DNA of 45,855 bases from a virus. The translations under genes and the position numbers were made by a program. Each line of letters opens with the position of its first letter. Position 1 is the stretch's first letter. The stretch lies in the IMG/VR virus record IMGVR_UViG_3300020129_000030, positions 1 through 45,855 of that record; one strand, 5' to 3'. Below, one piece after another: positions 39,474 through 45,836 of this stretch. The notes under the pieces were generated by a model that saw only the letters and a program-made list of their open reading frames with translations, was not told the DNA's origin and did not search any database.

Positions 39474-39495
39474 TAGCGCATCGGAAGGTGCGCTA
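39474..39495 (+). repeat. Intergenic TAGCGCA hairpin, copy 3
   Basis: TAGCGCA-TCGGAAGG-TGCGCTA, 9 bases after the preceding stop (ACGTAGCCTG between). Same arms and loop length as the other copies. Confidence 0.8.
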
Positions 39496-39504
39496 TTGAG
39501 TACG

Positions 39505-39523
39505 TTGGACTAACCAGAAGGAG
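39505..39523 (+). promoter_or_regulatory. Start-associated sequence, copy 3
   Basis: TTGGACTAACCAGAAGGAG, 5 bases before the ATG at 39529. Identical to the copy at 40033. Confidence 0.75.
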
Positions 39524-39528
39524 AAGTG

Positions 39529-39771
39529 ATGCTACTGAAAACTGAATGGTTCAAAGGCATGGATGGCGAAGCGCAGGTGCCTGGGCAAGTAGAGGCGGCA
39601 GGCGAAGTCCTCGAACGTGAGGGATTCGCGCTCCCTGGTGACGGTGTGGACATGGCAATAGCTGCCTGTCTGCCCAACAGCGCGGACGCGGAAACGCTCG
39701 TGAGGCACCTGGGCTACATCATCAACGAGTTGTCGAAGTTTCGCACCAATGTGATTCGGGGGACGGAATGA
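39529..39771 (+). CDS. Early protein of unknown function
   Basis: 80 residues from ATG 39529 (a GTG at 39526 is one codon earlier in frame). Acidic and helical (GQVEAAGEVLEREGF, ETLVRHLGYIINELSKF). Stop overlaps the next start (ATGA at 39768). Unknown function. Confidence 0.55.
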   Translation: MLLKTEWFKGMDGEAQVPGQVEAAGEVLEREGFALPGDGVDMAIAACLPNSADAETLVRHLGYIINELSKFRTNVIRGTE

Positions 39772-39980
39772 TCAAAGCACCCTTTGACCGTCCTGACTTG
39801 TTCGTCGGGTCCCATCGGCCCGCAGTGGGTCGCCCGCCACACTTTCACCTGCGCTCGGGACTGTCAGTGACACAGCAAGTGATAGCGCTGCAGTTGGTCG
39901 AGGCTGAGTATCCCGCGCTTGGCTACGGCACTAGCTTGGACCCGACTAACAACGTGATCAGGACGTACAGCGCGGACTGA
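39768..39980 (+). CDS. Early protein of unknown function
   Basis: 70 residues, in ATGA overlap with the previous gene and therefore probably coupled. Contains PFDRPDLFVG, several histidines and SVTQQVIALQLVEAEYPALG. No family recognised. The next repeat unit begins 9 bases after its stop. Confidence 0.55.
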   Translation: MIKAPFDRPDLFVGSHRPAVGRPPHFHLRSGLSVTQQVIALQLVEAEYPALGYGTSLDPTNNVIRTYSAD

Positions 39981-39988
39981 CGTAACAG

Positions 39989-40012
39989 GTAGCGCATGGC
40001 GACGTGCGCTAC
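39989..40012 (+). repeat. Intergenic TAGCGCA hairpin, copy 4
   Basis: GTAGCGCA-TGGCGACG-TGCGCTAC, with 8-bp arms; the outermost pair differs from copy 2 (G/C instead of C/G) but is kept complementary. Compensatory change of that kind supports a paired structure. Confidence 0.8.
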
Positions 40013-40032
40013 AGGGTACGAAGTCGTAGAAG

Positions 40033-40051
40033 TTGGACTAACCAGAAGGAG
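40033..40051 (+). promoter_or_regulatory. Start-associated sequence, copy 4
   Basis: TTGGACTAACCAGAAGGAG, 4 bases before the ATG at 40056. Confidence 0.75.
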
Positions 40052-40055
40052 AACC

Positions 40056-40274
40056 ATGAAACCGAAACGCAAACCCCTTGGGTCCCCTGTGGAGTCACCA
40101 CAGTACCCCAAAGCTCGCACGCAACGGGGCACCGTGGTCGAGGTAGTGATGCACCAAGGGTGCGGCCTTATGCGTGTCGAGTGGGACGGGCACATCGGTG
40201 TCTGTCACGCCGCGGCACTCGAAGGGCTGACGCCTGAGGATCAGAAACGCATCGATGCAATGGAGAAAGCATGA
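40056..40274 (+). CDS. Early protein of unknown function, SH3-like pattern
   Basis: 72 residues from ATG 40056; the in-frame start at 39996 would overlap the repeat unit. The centre RGTVVEVVMHQGCGLMRVEWDG reads like a small beta-barrel of SH3/KOW type, followed by a helix. Overlaps the next gene by four bases. Function unknown. Confidence 0.55.
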   Translation: MKPKRKPLGSPVESPQYPKARTQRGTVVEVVMHQGCGLMRVEWDGHIGVCHAAALEGLTPEDQKRIDAMEKA

Positions 40275-40597
40275 CAACCACAAAGGAACTGTTGCAGCAA
40301 GCGAAGGATGCTGGTGCGACGTTTGGTGAGTGCATAGAAGTCTTCGGGATCAAGCGCGACTCGGACCCGATCACCAAAACCGCTTTCGATAAGTATCACC
40401 GTGAGGGTGAGCTTGAGATTGACGAAACCACGGTGCGCTCGGGCAGTGATGACGACGGCGACTACGTCCTAGCGTGGGTGTGGGTCTACAACAGCGACGT
40501 TACACGCCTCTGCATGGAATGCGGGGACATTCTCGTTCACGACTACTCAGGCATTCCGTACTACTGCGAAACGTGCGACCGCGAGGTGGTCCTGTGA
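40271..40597 (+). CDS. Early protein with C-terminal zinc ribbon
   Basis: 108 residues. N-terminal helix (TTTKELLQQAKDAGATFGE), an acidic middle, and at the end CMECGDILVHDYSG with YYCETCDREV: two CxxC knuckles of a zinc ribbon. Overlaps both neighbours (ATGA and GTGA). Likely binds nucleic acid or a protein partner; role unknown. Confidence 0.6.
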   Translation: MTTTKELLQQAKDAGATFGECIEVFGIKRDSDPITKTAFDKYHREGELEIDETTVRSGSDDDGDYVLAWVWVYNSDVTRLCMECGDILVHDYSGIPYYCETCDREVVL

Positions 40598-40782
40598 CCC
40601 CATTCAACACCAAGGTGACCCGCGTCACCAACAAGGAGTACCGCACGGACGGCGGCAAGGTGCGAGCGATAGCAGTCACGCTCGGGCCTGCTGACGTGAT
40701 CGAGTTTCGCCCACTGCGCGGCAAGGCAGTAACGCTGCCGGTGGAACACCTGTACTGGCTGGCGGTTCGCGCCGCTGTCTGA
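40594..40782 (+). CDS. Small early protein of unknown function, GTG start
   Basis: 62 residues from GTG 40594 (GAGGTGG upstream), in overlap with the previous stop. Beta-rich (VRAIAVTLGPADVIEFRPLRG). No family known. Starts within the previous gene's stop codon, so translation is coupled. Confidence 0.5.
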   Translation: MTPFNTKVTRVTNKEYRTDGGKVRAIAVTLGPADVIEFRPLRGKAVTLPVEHLYWLAVRAAV

Positions 40783-40800
40783 TTGAACTAACCCAAAGGA
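40783..40800 (+). promoter_or_regulatory. Start-associated sequence, copy 5
   Basis: TTGAACTAACCCAAAGGA, immediately after the preceding stop and 9 bases before the ATG at 40810; no hairpin lies between. Confidence 0.7.
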
Positions 40801-40809
40801 CATACGACC

Positions 40810-41094
40810 ATGAAGAAAACCATCCTGTTCGCCGCGATCCTGGCAGCGTCCATGAACGCCAACGCGACGCTGTTCTGTGACGGTGACAACACCCCGGGGA
40901 TCGTGACGTGGAACGTGGGCCAGAACACCGACGCCATGCACGCCTTGAGCTTCGACACCGGAGTGGAGTGCTTCGCCACTGGCGCTGAACTGCACTTCAT
41001 ACAACAGAACTACCCGGGCCTTCGCAACAGGCTCAACGTGAAGTTCATCAACTGGTACGGTGAGGACGCGCAGTTCATCGTGGGCAACCTGTAA
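40810..41094 (+). CDS. Secreted early protein of unknown function
   Basis: 94 residues. MKKTILFAAILAASMNANA is a textbook Sec signal peptide with an ANA cleavage site. The mature part of about 75 residues has two cysteines (C23 and C53) suited to a disulfide. No domain recognised. An early-expressed periplasmic phage protein could block re-infection. It is the second secreted protein of the phage, unrelated by eye to the one at 14977. Confidence 0.65.
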   Translation: MKKTILFAAILAASMNANATLFCDGDNTPGIVTWNVGQNTDAMHALSFDTGVECFATGAELHFIQQNYPGLRNRLNVKFINWYGEDAQFIVGNL

Positions 41095-41164
41095 GCGGCA
41101 CTAAGGGACGTTGGGCGTCAGTTAGTTTCTGACAACACTCGGACAAGCGACTTACAACACAGGC

Positions 41165-41213
41165 ACGCATCGTGCTACCTACCTCCCGAGGCGAGGTTCG
41201 TGGTACGATGCGT
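41165..41213 (+). repeat. Inverted repeat upstream of the regulator region
   Basis: ACGCATCGTGCTACC (41165-41179) faces GGTACGATGCGT (41202-41213), with a 3-base asymmetry in the arms and a GC-rich centre containing CCTCCCGAGGCGAGG. It lies in a 233-base gap between the early genes and the MarR-like gene. It could be an operator or an RNA hairpin; no T-run. Confidence 0.5.
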
Positions 41214-41327
41214 CAGTGGTGCATGAGTCGAGCCGGGGGCTAGTTCGTATCATCATTGCGGAACGGTGACCATCCTACAGGCCATAAGCCTGAACCACCG
41301 GGGTCCGACCAACCTGAGGGAGCCGGG

Positions 41328-41651
41328 ATGTACTTTATGTCAATGGGTTTCGAGTTGTTGGTTTGTCGTGCGTTTATAGAAGGGAGAAGGTACTATGCTC
41401 AGATCGATGATGGCACAGTCGAAATCGGGTGCGGTCCTATCTTCATCTCGGCATCAAGAAGCAGTCGGGACGCATCAGGCGGCACATGGGGAGAGAGCAG
41501 TGACTTCGATAAACTCTGTCGGGCTTTCGAGGCTGATGGAAGCGTTGAGGATACTGCGCGAGGCGACGGGGAATGCAGAGTTACAGATGCAGACTATGGT
41601 CACCTTCGTGTACATCGCGCAGCGACACCCCAACGAGGTTCCATCGGGTGA
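41328..41651 (+). CDS. Doubtful small protein overlapping the MarR-like gene
   Basis: 107 residues from ATG 41328 with GAGGGAG upstream. The first 60 residues (GFELLVCRAFIEGRRYYAQ, DDGTVEIGCGPIFI) are protein-like and the DNA is locally more AT-rich. The last 50 residues run out of frame through the MarR-like gene. Either a real overlapping gene, or a decayed one. An alternative start for the regulator (ATG 41395) also lies here. Confidence 0.3.
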   Translation: MYFMSMGFELLVCRAFIEGRRYYAQIDDGTVEIGCGPIFISASRSSRDASGGTWGESSDFDKLCRAFEADGSVEDTARGDGECRVTDADYGHLRVHRAATPQRGSIG

Positions 41652-41868
41652 GATTGAAAAACTGCTAGGCATCGCGCAGACCACGGTATCACGCAACCTG
41701 CAGTACCTAGGGAAAGGTCAGCGCGACGCGAAAGGGAACGTGGTCCTCGGTGGGTACAAGCTCATCGAAACCGCTGAGGACCCGTTCTACCGCAAGCGAA
41801 AGCTGTCGAAGCTCACAACGAAAGGCGAGGGCGTGGCTGCGAAGATCGCGGCTGCGCTTTCGTTCTAA
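41500..41868 (+). CDS. MarR-like winged-helix regulator, candidate lysogeny repressor
   Basis: 122 residues from GTG 41500 with GGGGAG at 41488-41493 (6-base spacing). An ATG at 41395 with its own site would add 35 low-complexity residues. The pattern is MarR-type: helix LSRLMEALRILREATG, HTH VPSGEIEKLLGIAQTTVSRNL, and a wing with YRKRKLSKLTTKGE. It lies 138 bases before the integrase gene, the usual place for a regulator of lysogeny. Its operators are not known; the AGGT/ACCT palindromes at 36790 and 43275 are candidates. Autoregulation through the inverted repeat at 41165 is possible. Confidence 0.75.
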   Translation: MTSINSVGLSRLMEALRILREATGNAELQMQTMVTFVYIAQRHPNEVPSGEIEKLLGIAQTTVSRNLQYLGKGQRDAKGNVVLGGYKLIETAEDPFYRKRKLSKLTTKGEGVAAKIAAALSF

Positions 41869-41878
41869 AAGGGATGTT

Positions 41879-42007
41879 ATGACTGCGAAGATGTTGTTGT
41901 ACAAGGCAATCTACGGGGGCCGTCTGACTTTGCTGCAGACTCTCCGAGTCAACTTCTATTGCTGGCGCACTTGCCGTCCTTACTTTGTTCCCGTACGGGG
42001 ACGCTGA
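41879..42007 (+). CDS. Small basic protein of unknown function
   Basis: 42 residues from ATG 41879, with AAGGGA at 41869-41874. Rich in R and aromatic residues (YKAIYGGRLTLLQTLRVNFYCWR). The stop overlaps the integrase start (TGATG at 42005-42009), so it could be an excisionase-like accessory, but no HTH is visible. Confidence 0.45.
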   Translation: MTAKMLLYKAIYGGRLTLLQTLRVNFYCWRTCRPYFVPVRGR

Positions 42008-43020
42008 TGCCACTACTCAATCGCAACGGTGTGTTCTACGCGGACTTCCGAAGGCGGGGCGGGGGTCTCATCTCCTGCCGCACGCGTGACAAGCTGCAAG
42101 CAGAGCAGGAGTACGCGAGGCTGCAGCTAGCGCTCGCTGAGGGCAGGGCCGTAACGGGCATGGTTACAGGCACCACGCTCGGGCAGGCGTTCGACATGGC
42201 TGAGAAGATGCAGTTCAGGAAGCTCAAGTCGAGTCGCACCCTTGGGTTCCATCGCAAGGCAATCGCAAGTGCAATCCCCGAGGACACCCCTTTGGCCGAC
42301 ATATCGGTCGACCATGCGTCCACCCTGGTCGCCGCGCTCGAGGGCAAGGGGAACGGACTGGCAACCATCAACCGCACCATGCAGACGCTAACGCGTGTGT
42401 TGGGACTCGCGGTCGAATGGCGGATGCTCGACTCAGCACCGAAGCTTCCCCGCTTCAAGGAATCTCGGGGGCGCATCCGTGTGATCGACTACGCTGAAGA
42501 GAAGGCTATCTGTGCCGAGTTCGAGCGCATCGGGAAGCACGAGATGGCGCTGCTGGTCACGCTGCTGATCGACACCGGCCTGCGCCTCGGGGAGTACCTG
42601 CACCGCGAGCGCATGGCCTACCACAAGGCGAAGAGCATGGTCGAACTGTGGGAGACCAAGGCAGGCACCGGACGCACCGTGCCGCTGACTCCGCGGGCCG
42701 CTGCTGCCCTTGAGGCACTCCTTGCGACCCCGAAGCTCACCAAGGACCAGATCGAGTCACGGTGGCAGACCATGCGCCGGAACATCGGCATGGCCGGGGA
42801 CAAGCAGTTCGTGATCCATGCGCTGCGCCACACCTGCTGCACGCGCCTGTGGCAGTCGGGGAAGCTCCAGGCTGCACACATCATGGCGTGGATGGGCCAC
42901 AAGGACCTGAAGACCACGATGAGGTACACCCATCTGGTCCACGCTGATCTGGTCGTCGGTGCCGATGCACTCGCGCATGGGTTCGCGCAGGCCAGTGAGC
43001 AACTGCAACGCGTCGAGTGA
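42007..43020 (+). CDS. Tyrosine recombinase (phage integrase)
   Basis: 337 residues from ATG 42007. N-terminal arm-binding/core-binding region (residues 1-160), then the catalytic domain with R193 (DTGLRLGE), K218 (ETKAGTGRTV), H271-x-x-R274 (HALRHTCCTRL), H298 (GHKDL) and nucleophile Y307 (MRYTHL). All the conserved tyrosine-recombinase residues are present, so the protein is probably active. A copy of a tRNA-Leu 5' half lies 120 bases downstream as the presumed attP. An integrase of this kind in a T7-type genome suggests a lysogenic option, as proposed for marine podophages such as P-SSP7. Confidence 0.92.
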   Translation: MPLLNRNGVFYADFRRRGGGLISCRTRDKLQAEQEYARLQLALAEGRAVTGMVTGTTLGQAFDMAEKMQFRKLKSSRTLGFHRKAIASAIPEDTPLADISVDHASTLVAALEGKGNGLATINRTMQTLTRVLGLAVEWRMLDSAPKLPRFKESRGRIRVIDYAEEKAICAEFERIGKHEMALLVTLLIDTGLRLGEYLHRERMAYHKAKSMVELWETKAGTGRTVPLTPRAAAALEALLATPKLTKDQIESRWQTMRRNIGMAGDKQFVIHALRHTCCTRLWQSGKLQAAHIMAWMGHKDLKTTMRYTHLVHADLVVGADALAHGFAQASEQLQRVE

Positions 43021-43140
43021 CGCGCTTTGAACCCAACTGTGACGCGCAAGTGTGTGACGTGGTGCATAGACCCATGCGGAAGAGGGTACGGCAACACCGT
43101 TTCCTCTTCTGGATCAGTCTGTTGTATGATCTGTGACGAG

Positions 43141-43185
43141 GCCCAGATGGCGGAATTGGTAGACGCACTAGGTTCAGGTCCTAGG
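43141..43185 (+). other. Putative attP core: 5' half of tRNA-Leu(CAG)
   Basis: Starts GCCCAGATGGCGGAATTGGT, with the class II leucine D-arm (GCGG...AGACGC) and a perfect anticodon stem CTAGG-TTCAGGT-CCTAG carrying CAG. After position 43185 the sequence stops resembling a tRNA: no T-arm or matching 3' acceptor strand, so it is not a working tRNA gene. A tRNA fragment just after an integrase gene is the classic attP arrangement. P-SSP7 has a similar 42-bp tRNA-Leu match next to its int gene. Confidence 0.85.
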
Positions 43186-43243
43186 AGTTACTGCATGGAT
43201 TCAAGGGCCTGTCCCCGACTGTACCACGTCACACGCGAAACAG

Positions 43244-43270
43244 GGGGTAAACGCTGATGAACGCACTACC
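43244..43270 (+). promoter_or_regulatory. Phage RNA polymerase promoter (copy 3, before its own gene)
   Basis: GGGGTAAACGCTGATGAACG followed by CACTACC. Same element as at 10762 with TAGA changed to TGAA. It lies 98 bases before the polymerase gene, so the enzyme could transcribe its own gene (positive feedback), subject to the palindromes and hairpin in between. Confidence 0.75.
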
Positions 43271-43274
43271 CCCG

Positions 43275-43307
43275 GGTGACCCATAGGTTTACCCCATAGG
43301 TGTTACC
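43275..43307 (+). repeat. Second copy of the AGGT/ACCT module
   Basis: GGTGAC (43275), TAGGTTTACC (43284-43293), TAGGTGTT (43297) and AGGTGTTACC (43298-43307). The first two are 9 bases apart, exactly as at 36802 and 36811. It sits between the promoter and the terminator-like hairpin of the polymerase gene. Confidence 0.75.
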
Positions 43308-43341
43308 AGAGGTTCTCGAAAGGGAGCCTCTGGTTTCGTTT
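43306..43341 (+). terminator. 12-bp hairpin with GAAA tetraloop before the polymerase gene
   Basis: CCAGAGGTTCTC-GAAA-GGGAGCCTCTGG forms a 12-bp stem (two G-T pairs) with a GNRA loop, then TTTCGTTTG. It has the form of an intrinsic terminator, placed between the phage promoter and the polymerase start. It could limit self-amplification or be an mRNA-processing or 5'-stabilising hairpin. Confidence 0.65.
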
Positions 43342-43367
43342 GACCTTACCTACTAGGGAGCGCATGG

Positions 43368-45815
43368 ATGGAACAAGCAACACCTGAATTGATGAGAAGG
43401 GAATGCGAGCTTGAGAAGGAAGCGGTGGGCCTAGGTCAAGGCCGCTACTACTCGACCCTCGCAGCACGAGGGCTGGAAGAGTCGCAGCCGGGTGGCTGGA
43501 TGATCAAGAAGATGATCACCCCGCTGGCTGCGGAGATTACACAGTGGGTCAAGGACGCTGAGGACGGCAAGGCGTCACGCAACGCGGGGTTGGCACTGTT
43601 CCTCAGCCAGTTCGACCCGTTCGACGTGGCGTTCATCACCGCACGCAAGGTGGTCGCCTCGTTCGACGGCACAGGTCGGCTCACGAACGCTGCAATGGGA
43701 CTCACCCGTATGCTGGAAGAGGCCAGCATGAGTGACGCACTACGCAAGGCCGACCCGAAGGCATGGAAGCGGCTGCAGACGAAGATCGAGCGGTGCCCGT
43801 ATCCCAACAAGCGCTACATCCTGACCCGCAAGGCGATGGGACAGGCACAAGTCAAGCGCATCTCGTGGTCCCTCACGGATCGCGTTCGACTTGGTGTCCA
43901 CCTGATCGCGCTGTGTGCGGACACGTCCGGTGCATTCACCATCGAGGCGAGGTTCGTCAACAAGAACCACTCGGTGAACTTCCTCGTCCCGCATCAAGAG
44001 ACTCTCGACAAGCTGGCCGAGGCTCACGAGCGGTGTGCGCTGAACTCACCCTGGTACCTGCCGATGGTCGTACCCCCGCGCCCGTGGACCACGCTCCGCG
44101 ACGGTGGCTACCTCGACACGCGTGGTCTTCGCCGGTGGTTGGTCAACAGTCACGCGCTGGACAAGAGCTACATCGAGGCACTGAAGGAAGCACCGATGCC
44201 GATGGTCTACGAGGCAGTCAACGCTGTGCAGGCGACGCCTTGGCGCATCAACCGGCGCGTGCATGAAGTGTTGCGTGATCTGTGGGACGCAGGCAGTACG
44301 CTCGGGAAGCTCCCGGCTCGCGACAATCTGCCGCTGCCGTCAGCACCGTGGACCGATGAGCCTGACCACGACACCGACGAGTACAAGGCGCACCGCGCAT
44401 CACTGGCCCGCACCCACGAGGCCAACGGCAAGCTCCGCGGCAAGCGGCTGGCGCTGCAGAGTAAGTTGTACGTCGCGGACAAGTTCTCCGAGTACGACGC
44501 GATCTACTTCCCGCACTGCGTGGACTTCCGCGGTCGCCTGTACCCCGTGCCACCCCTTGTGAACCCTCAGGCGGACGATACAGGCCGCGCTATGCTCGAG
44601 TTCGCAGCCGGTGTGGAACTCGGTGAGGATGGCGCATGGTGGCTCGCGATCCACGGAGCCAACACCTTCGGGTTCGACAAGGTGCCGTTCGACAACCGTG
44701 TGCAGTGGGTCGAGGAACACCAAGACGCAATCCGCGACTCCGCGCTGAACCCGCTGGACGGTGAACGCTTCTGGTGTGGTGCTGACGATCCGTTCATGTT
44801 CCTAGCGTTCTGCTTCGAGTGGGCCAAGCTGCAGGATTGGGTCGGCTCGGGTCAGCCGCAGGAGCAATTCTCGTCGCACCTGCCGGTGGCATGGGACGGC
44901 TCATGTAACGGTCTACAAAATTTTAGCGCCATGTTGCGTGATCCAATTGGCGGTGCAGCCACAAATCTCGTCCCCTCTCCCACGCCTGCGGACATTTATC
45001 AGCGCGTGGCTGACGTAGCATCGGCACAGGTCGAGCGTGACGCAGCGAACGGCGAAGTGAATGCCGTGTACTGGAAGGGCAAGGTCGCACGCAAGATCGC
45101 GAAGCGCCCGACCATGACACTGCCGTATGGCTCGGGTCGCTACGGGTTCCGCGATCAACTGCGGTCGGAGTTGCAGAAGATCAGGCTTGACGAGGGTCAG
45201 TCGTACATCAAGGGCGACGAGTTTCTCTGCTCCATGTATCTCGCCAACGTGCTGTACGACGCGCTGAGTCAGGTGGTGGTAGCCGCACGCACTGCGATGG
45301 ACTGGCTGAAGGACGCGAGCAAGCCCGTCGCCGCGGCAGGGATGCCGGTGCGTTGGACTGCACCCACCGGGTTCATCGTGCAACAGGAGTACCACGAGCA
45401 ACTCGGGCAGGTCGCCAACTGCACTGTCGGGGGCAGGCGTTATCAAGTCCTGGTTCACATCACCACGGACAAGATCGACAAGCGCAAGCAGGCGCAAGGC
45501 ATCAGCCCCAACTTCGTTCACTCGCTCGACGCCGCGCACCTGATGCGGACGGTGAGCCTGTGTCGCGAGGCCGGGGTGGTTGACTTCGCTATGGTCCACG
45601 ACTCATACGGCACGCACGCTGGCAACGCTGCGATCATGCACGCCAAGCTACGCGAGGCATTCGTGGCGCAGTACAGTGGCAACGTGTTGGCGGACCTGCG
45701 GCTCGAGCTTCTGCAGCAGGTGCCTGAGGCCGACCGAGACAAGGTGCCGGGGGTGCCACCCCAAGGCGACTTGGACCTGACCGCAGTCTTGCAGTCGGAG
45801 TATTTCTTCGCCTAA
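43368..45815 (+). CDS. Phage single-subunit RNA polymerase, T7 gp1-like
   Basis: 815 residues (T7 is 883) from ATG 43368 with AGGGAG at 43355-43360; an ATG at 43364 leads to a stop after eight codons. Motif A WDGSCNGLQNFSAMLRD has D510 (T7 D537); motif B KRPTMTLPYGSG has K579 and Y587 (T7 K631, Y639); motif C MVHDSYGTHAG has D745 (T7 D812). The enzyme should be active and would read the four promoters in the window. Its position just before the replication genes (in circular order) is that of T7, not of phiKMV. Codon use around motif A is more AT-rich than the rest. Confidence 0.95.
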   Translation: MEQATPELMRRECELEKEAVGLGQGRYYSTLAARGLEESQPGGWMIKKMITPLAAEITQWVKDAEDGKASRNAGLALFLSQFDPFDVAFITARKVVASFDGTGRLTNAAMGLTRMLEEASMSDALRKADPKAWKRLQTKIERCPYPNKRYILTRKAMGQAQVKRISWSLTDRVRLGVHLIALCADTSGAFTIEARFVNKNHSVNFLVPHQETLDKLAEAHERCALNSPWYLPMVVPPRPWTTLRDGGYLDTRGLRRWLVNSHALDKSYIEALKEAPMPMVYEAVNAVQATPWRINRRVHEVLRDLWDAGSTLGKLPARDNLPLPSAPWTDEPDHDTDEYKAHRASLARTHEANGKLRGKRLALQSKLYVADKFSEYDAIYFPHCVDFRGRLYPVPPLVNPQADDTGRAMLEFAAGVELGEDGAWWLAIHGANTFGFDKVPFDNRVQWVEEHQDAIRDSALNPLDGERFWCGADDPFMFLAFCFEWAKLQDWVGSGQPQEQFSSHLPVAWDGSCNGLQNFSAMLRDPIGGAATNLVPSPTPADIYQRVADVASAQVERDAANGEVNAVYWKGKVARKIAKRPTMTLPYGSGRYGFRDQLRSELQKIRLDEGQSYIKGDEFLCSMYLANVLYDALSQVVVAARTAMDWLKDASKPVAAAGMPVRWTAPTGFIVQQEYHEQLGQVANCTVGGRRYQVLVHITTDKIDKRKQAQGISPNFVHSLDAAHLMRTVSLCREAGVVDFAMVHDSYGTHAGNAAIMHAKLREAFVAQYSGNVLADLRLELLQQVPEADRDKVPGVPPQGDLDLTAVLQSEYFFA

Positions 45816-45836
45816 TCAATGCAGTAACGCATGGGT

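Noticed and set aside
43141-43230. A functional tRNA-Leu gene
   Set aside because: Only the 5' half through the anticodon arm is present; no T-arm and no 3' strand complementary to GCCCAGA follow.
43027-43257. A 76-codon frame spanning the tRNA-Leu fragment
   Set aside because: The reading MAELVDALGSG is the usual chance translation of a leucine tRNA 5' half, and the frame runs through attP and into the promoter.
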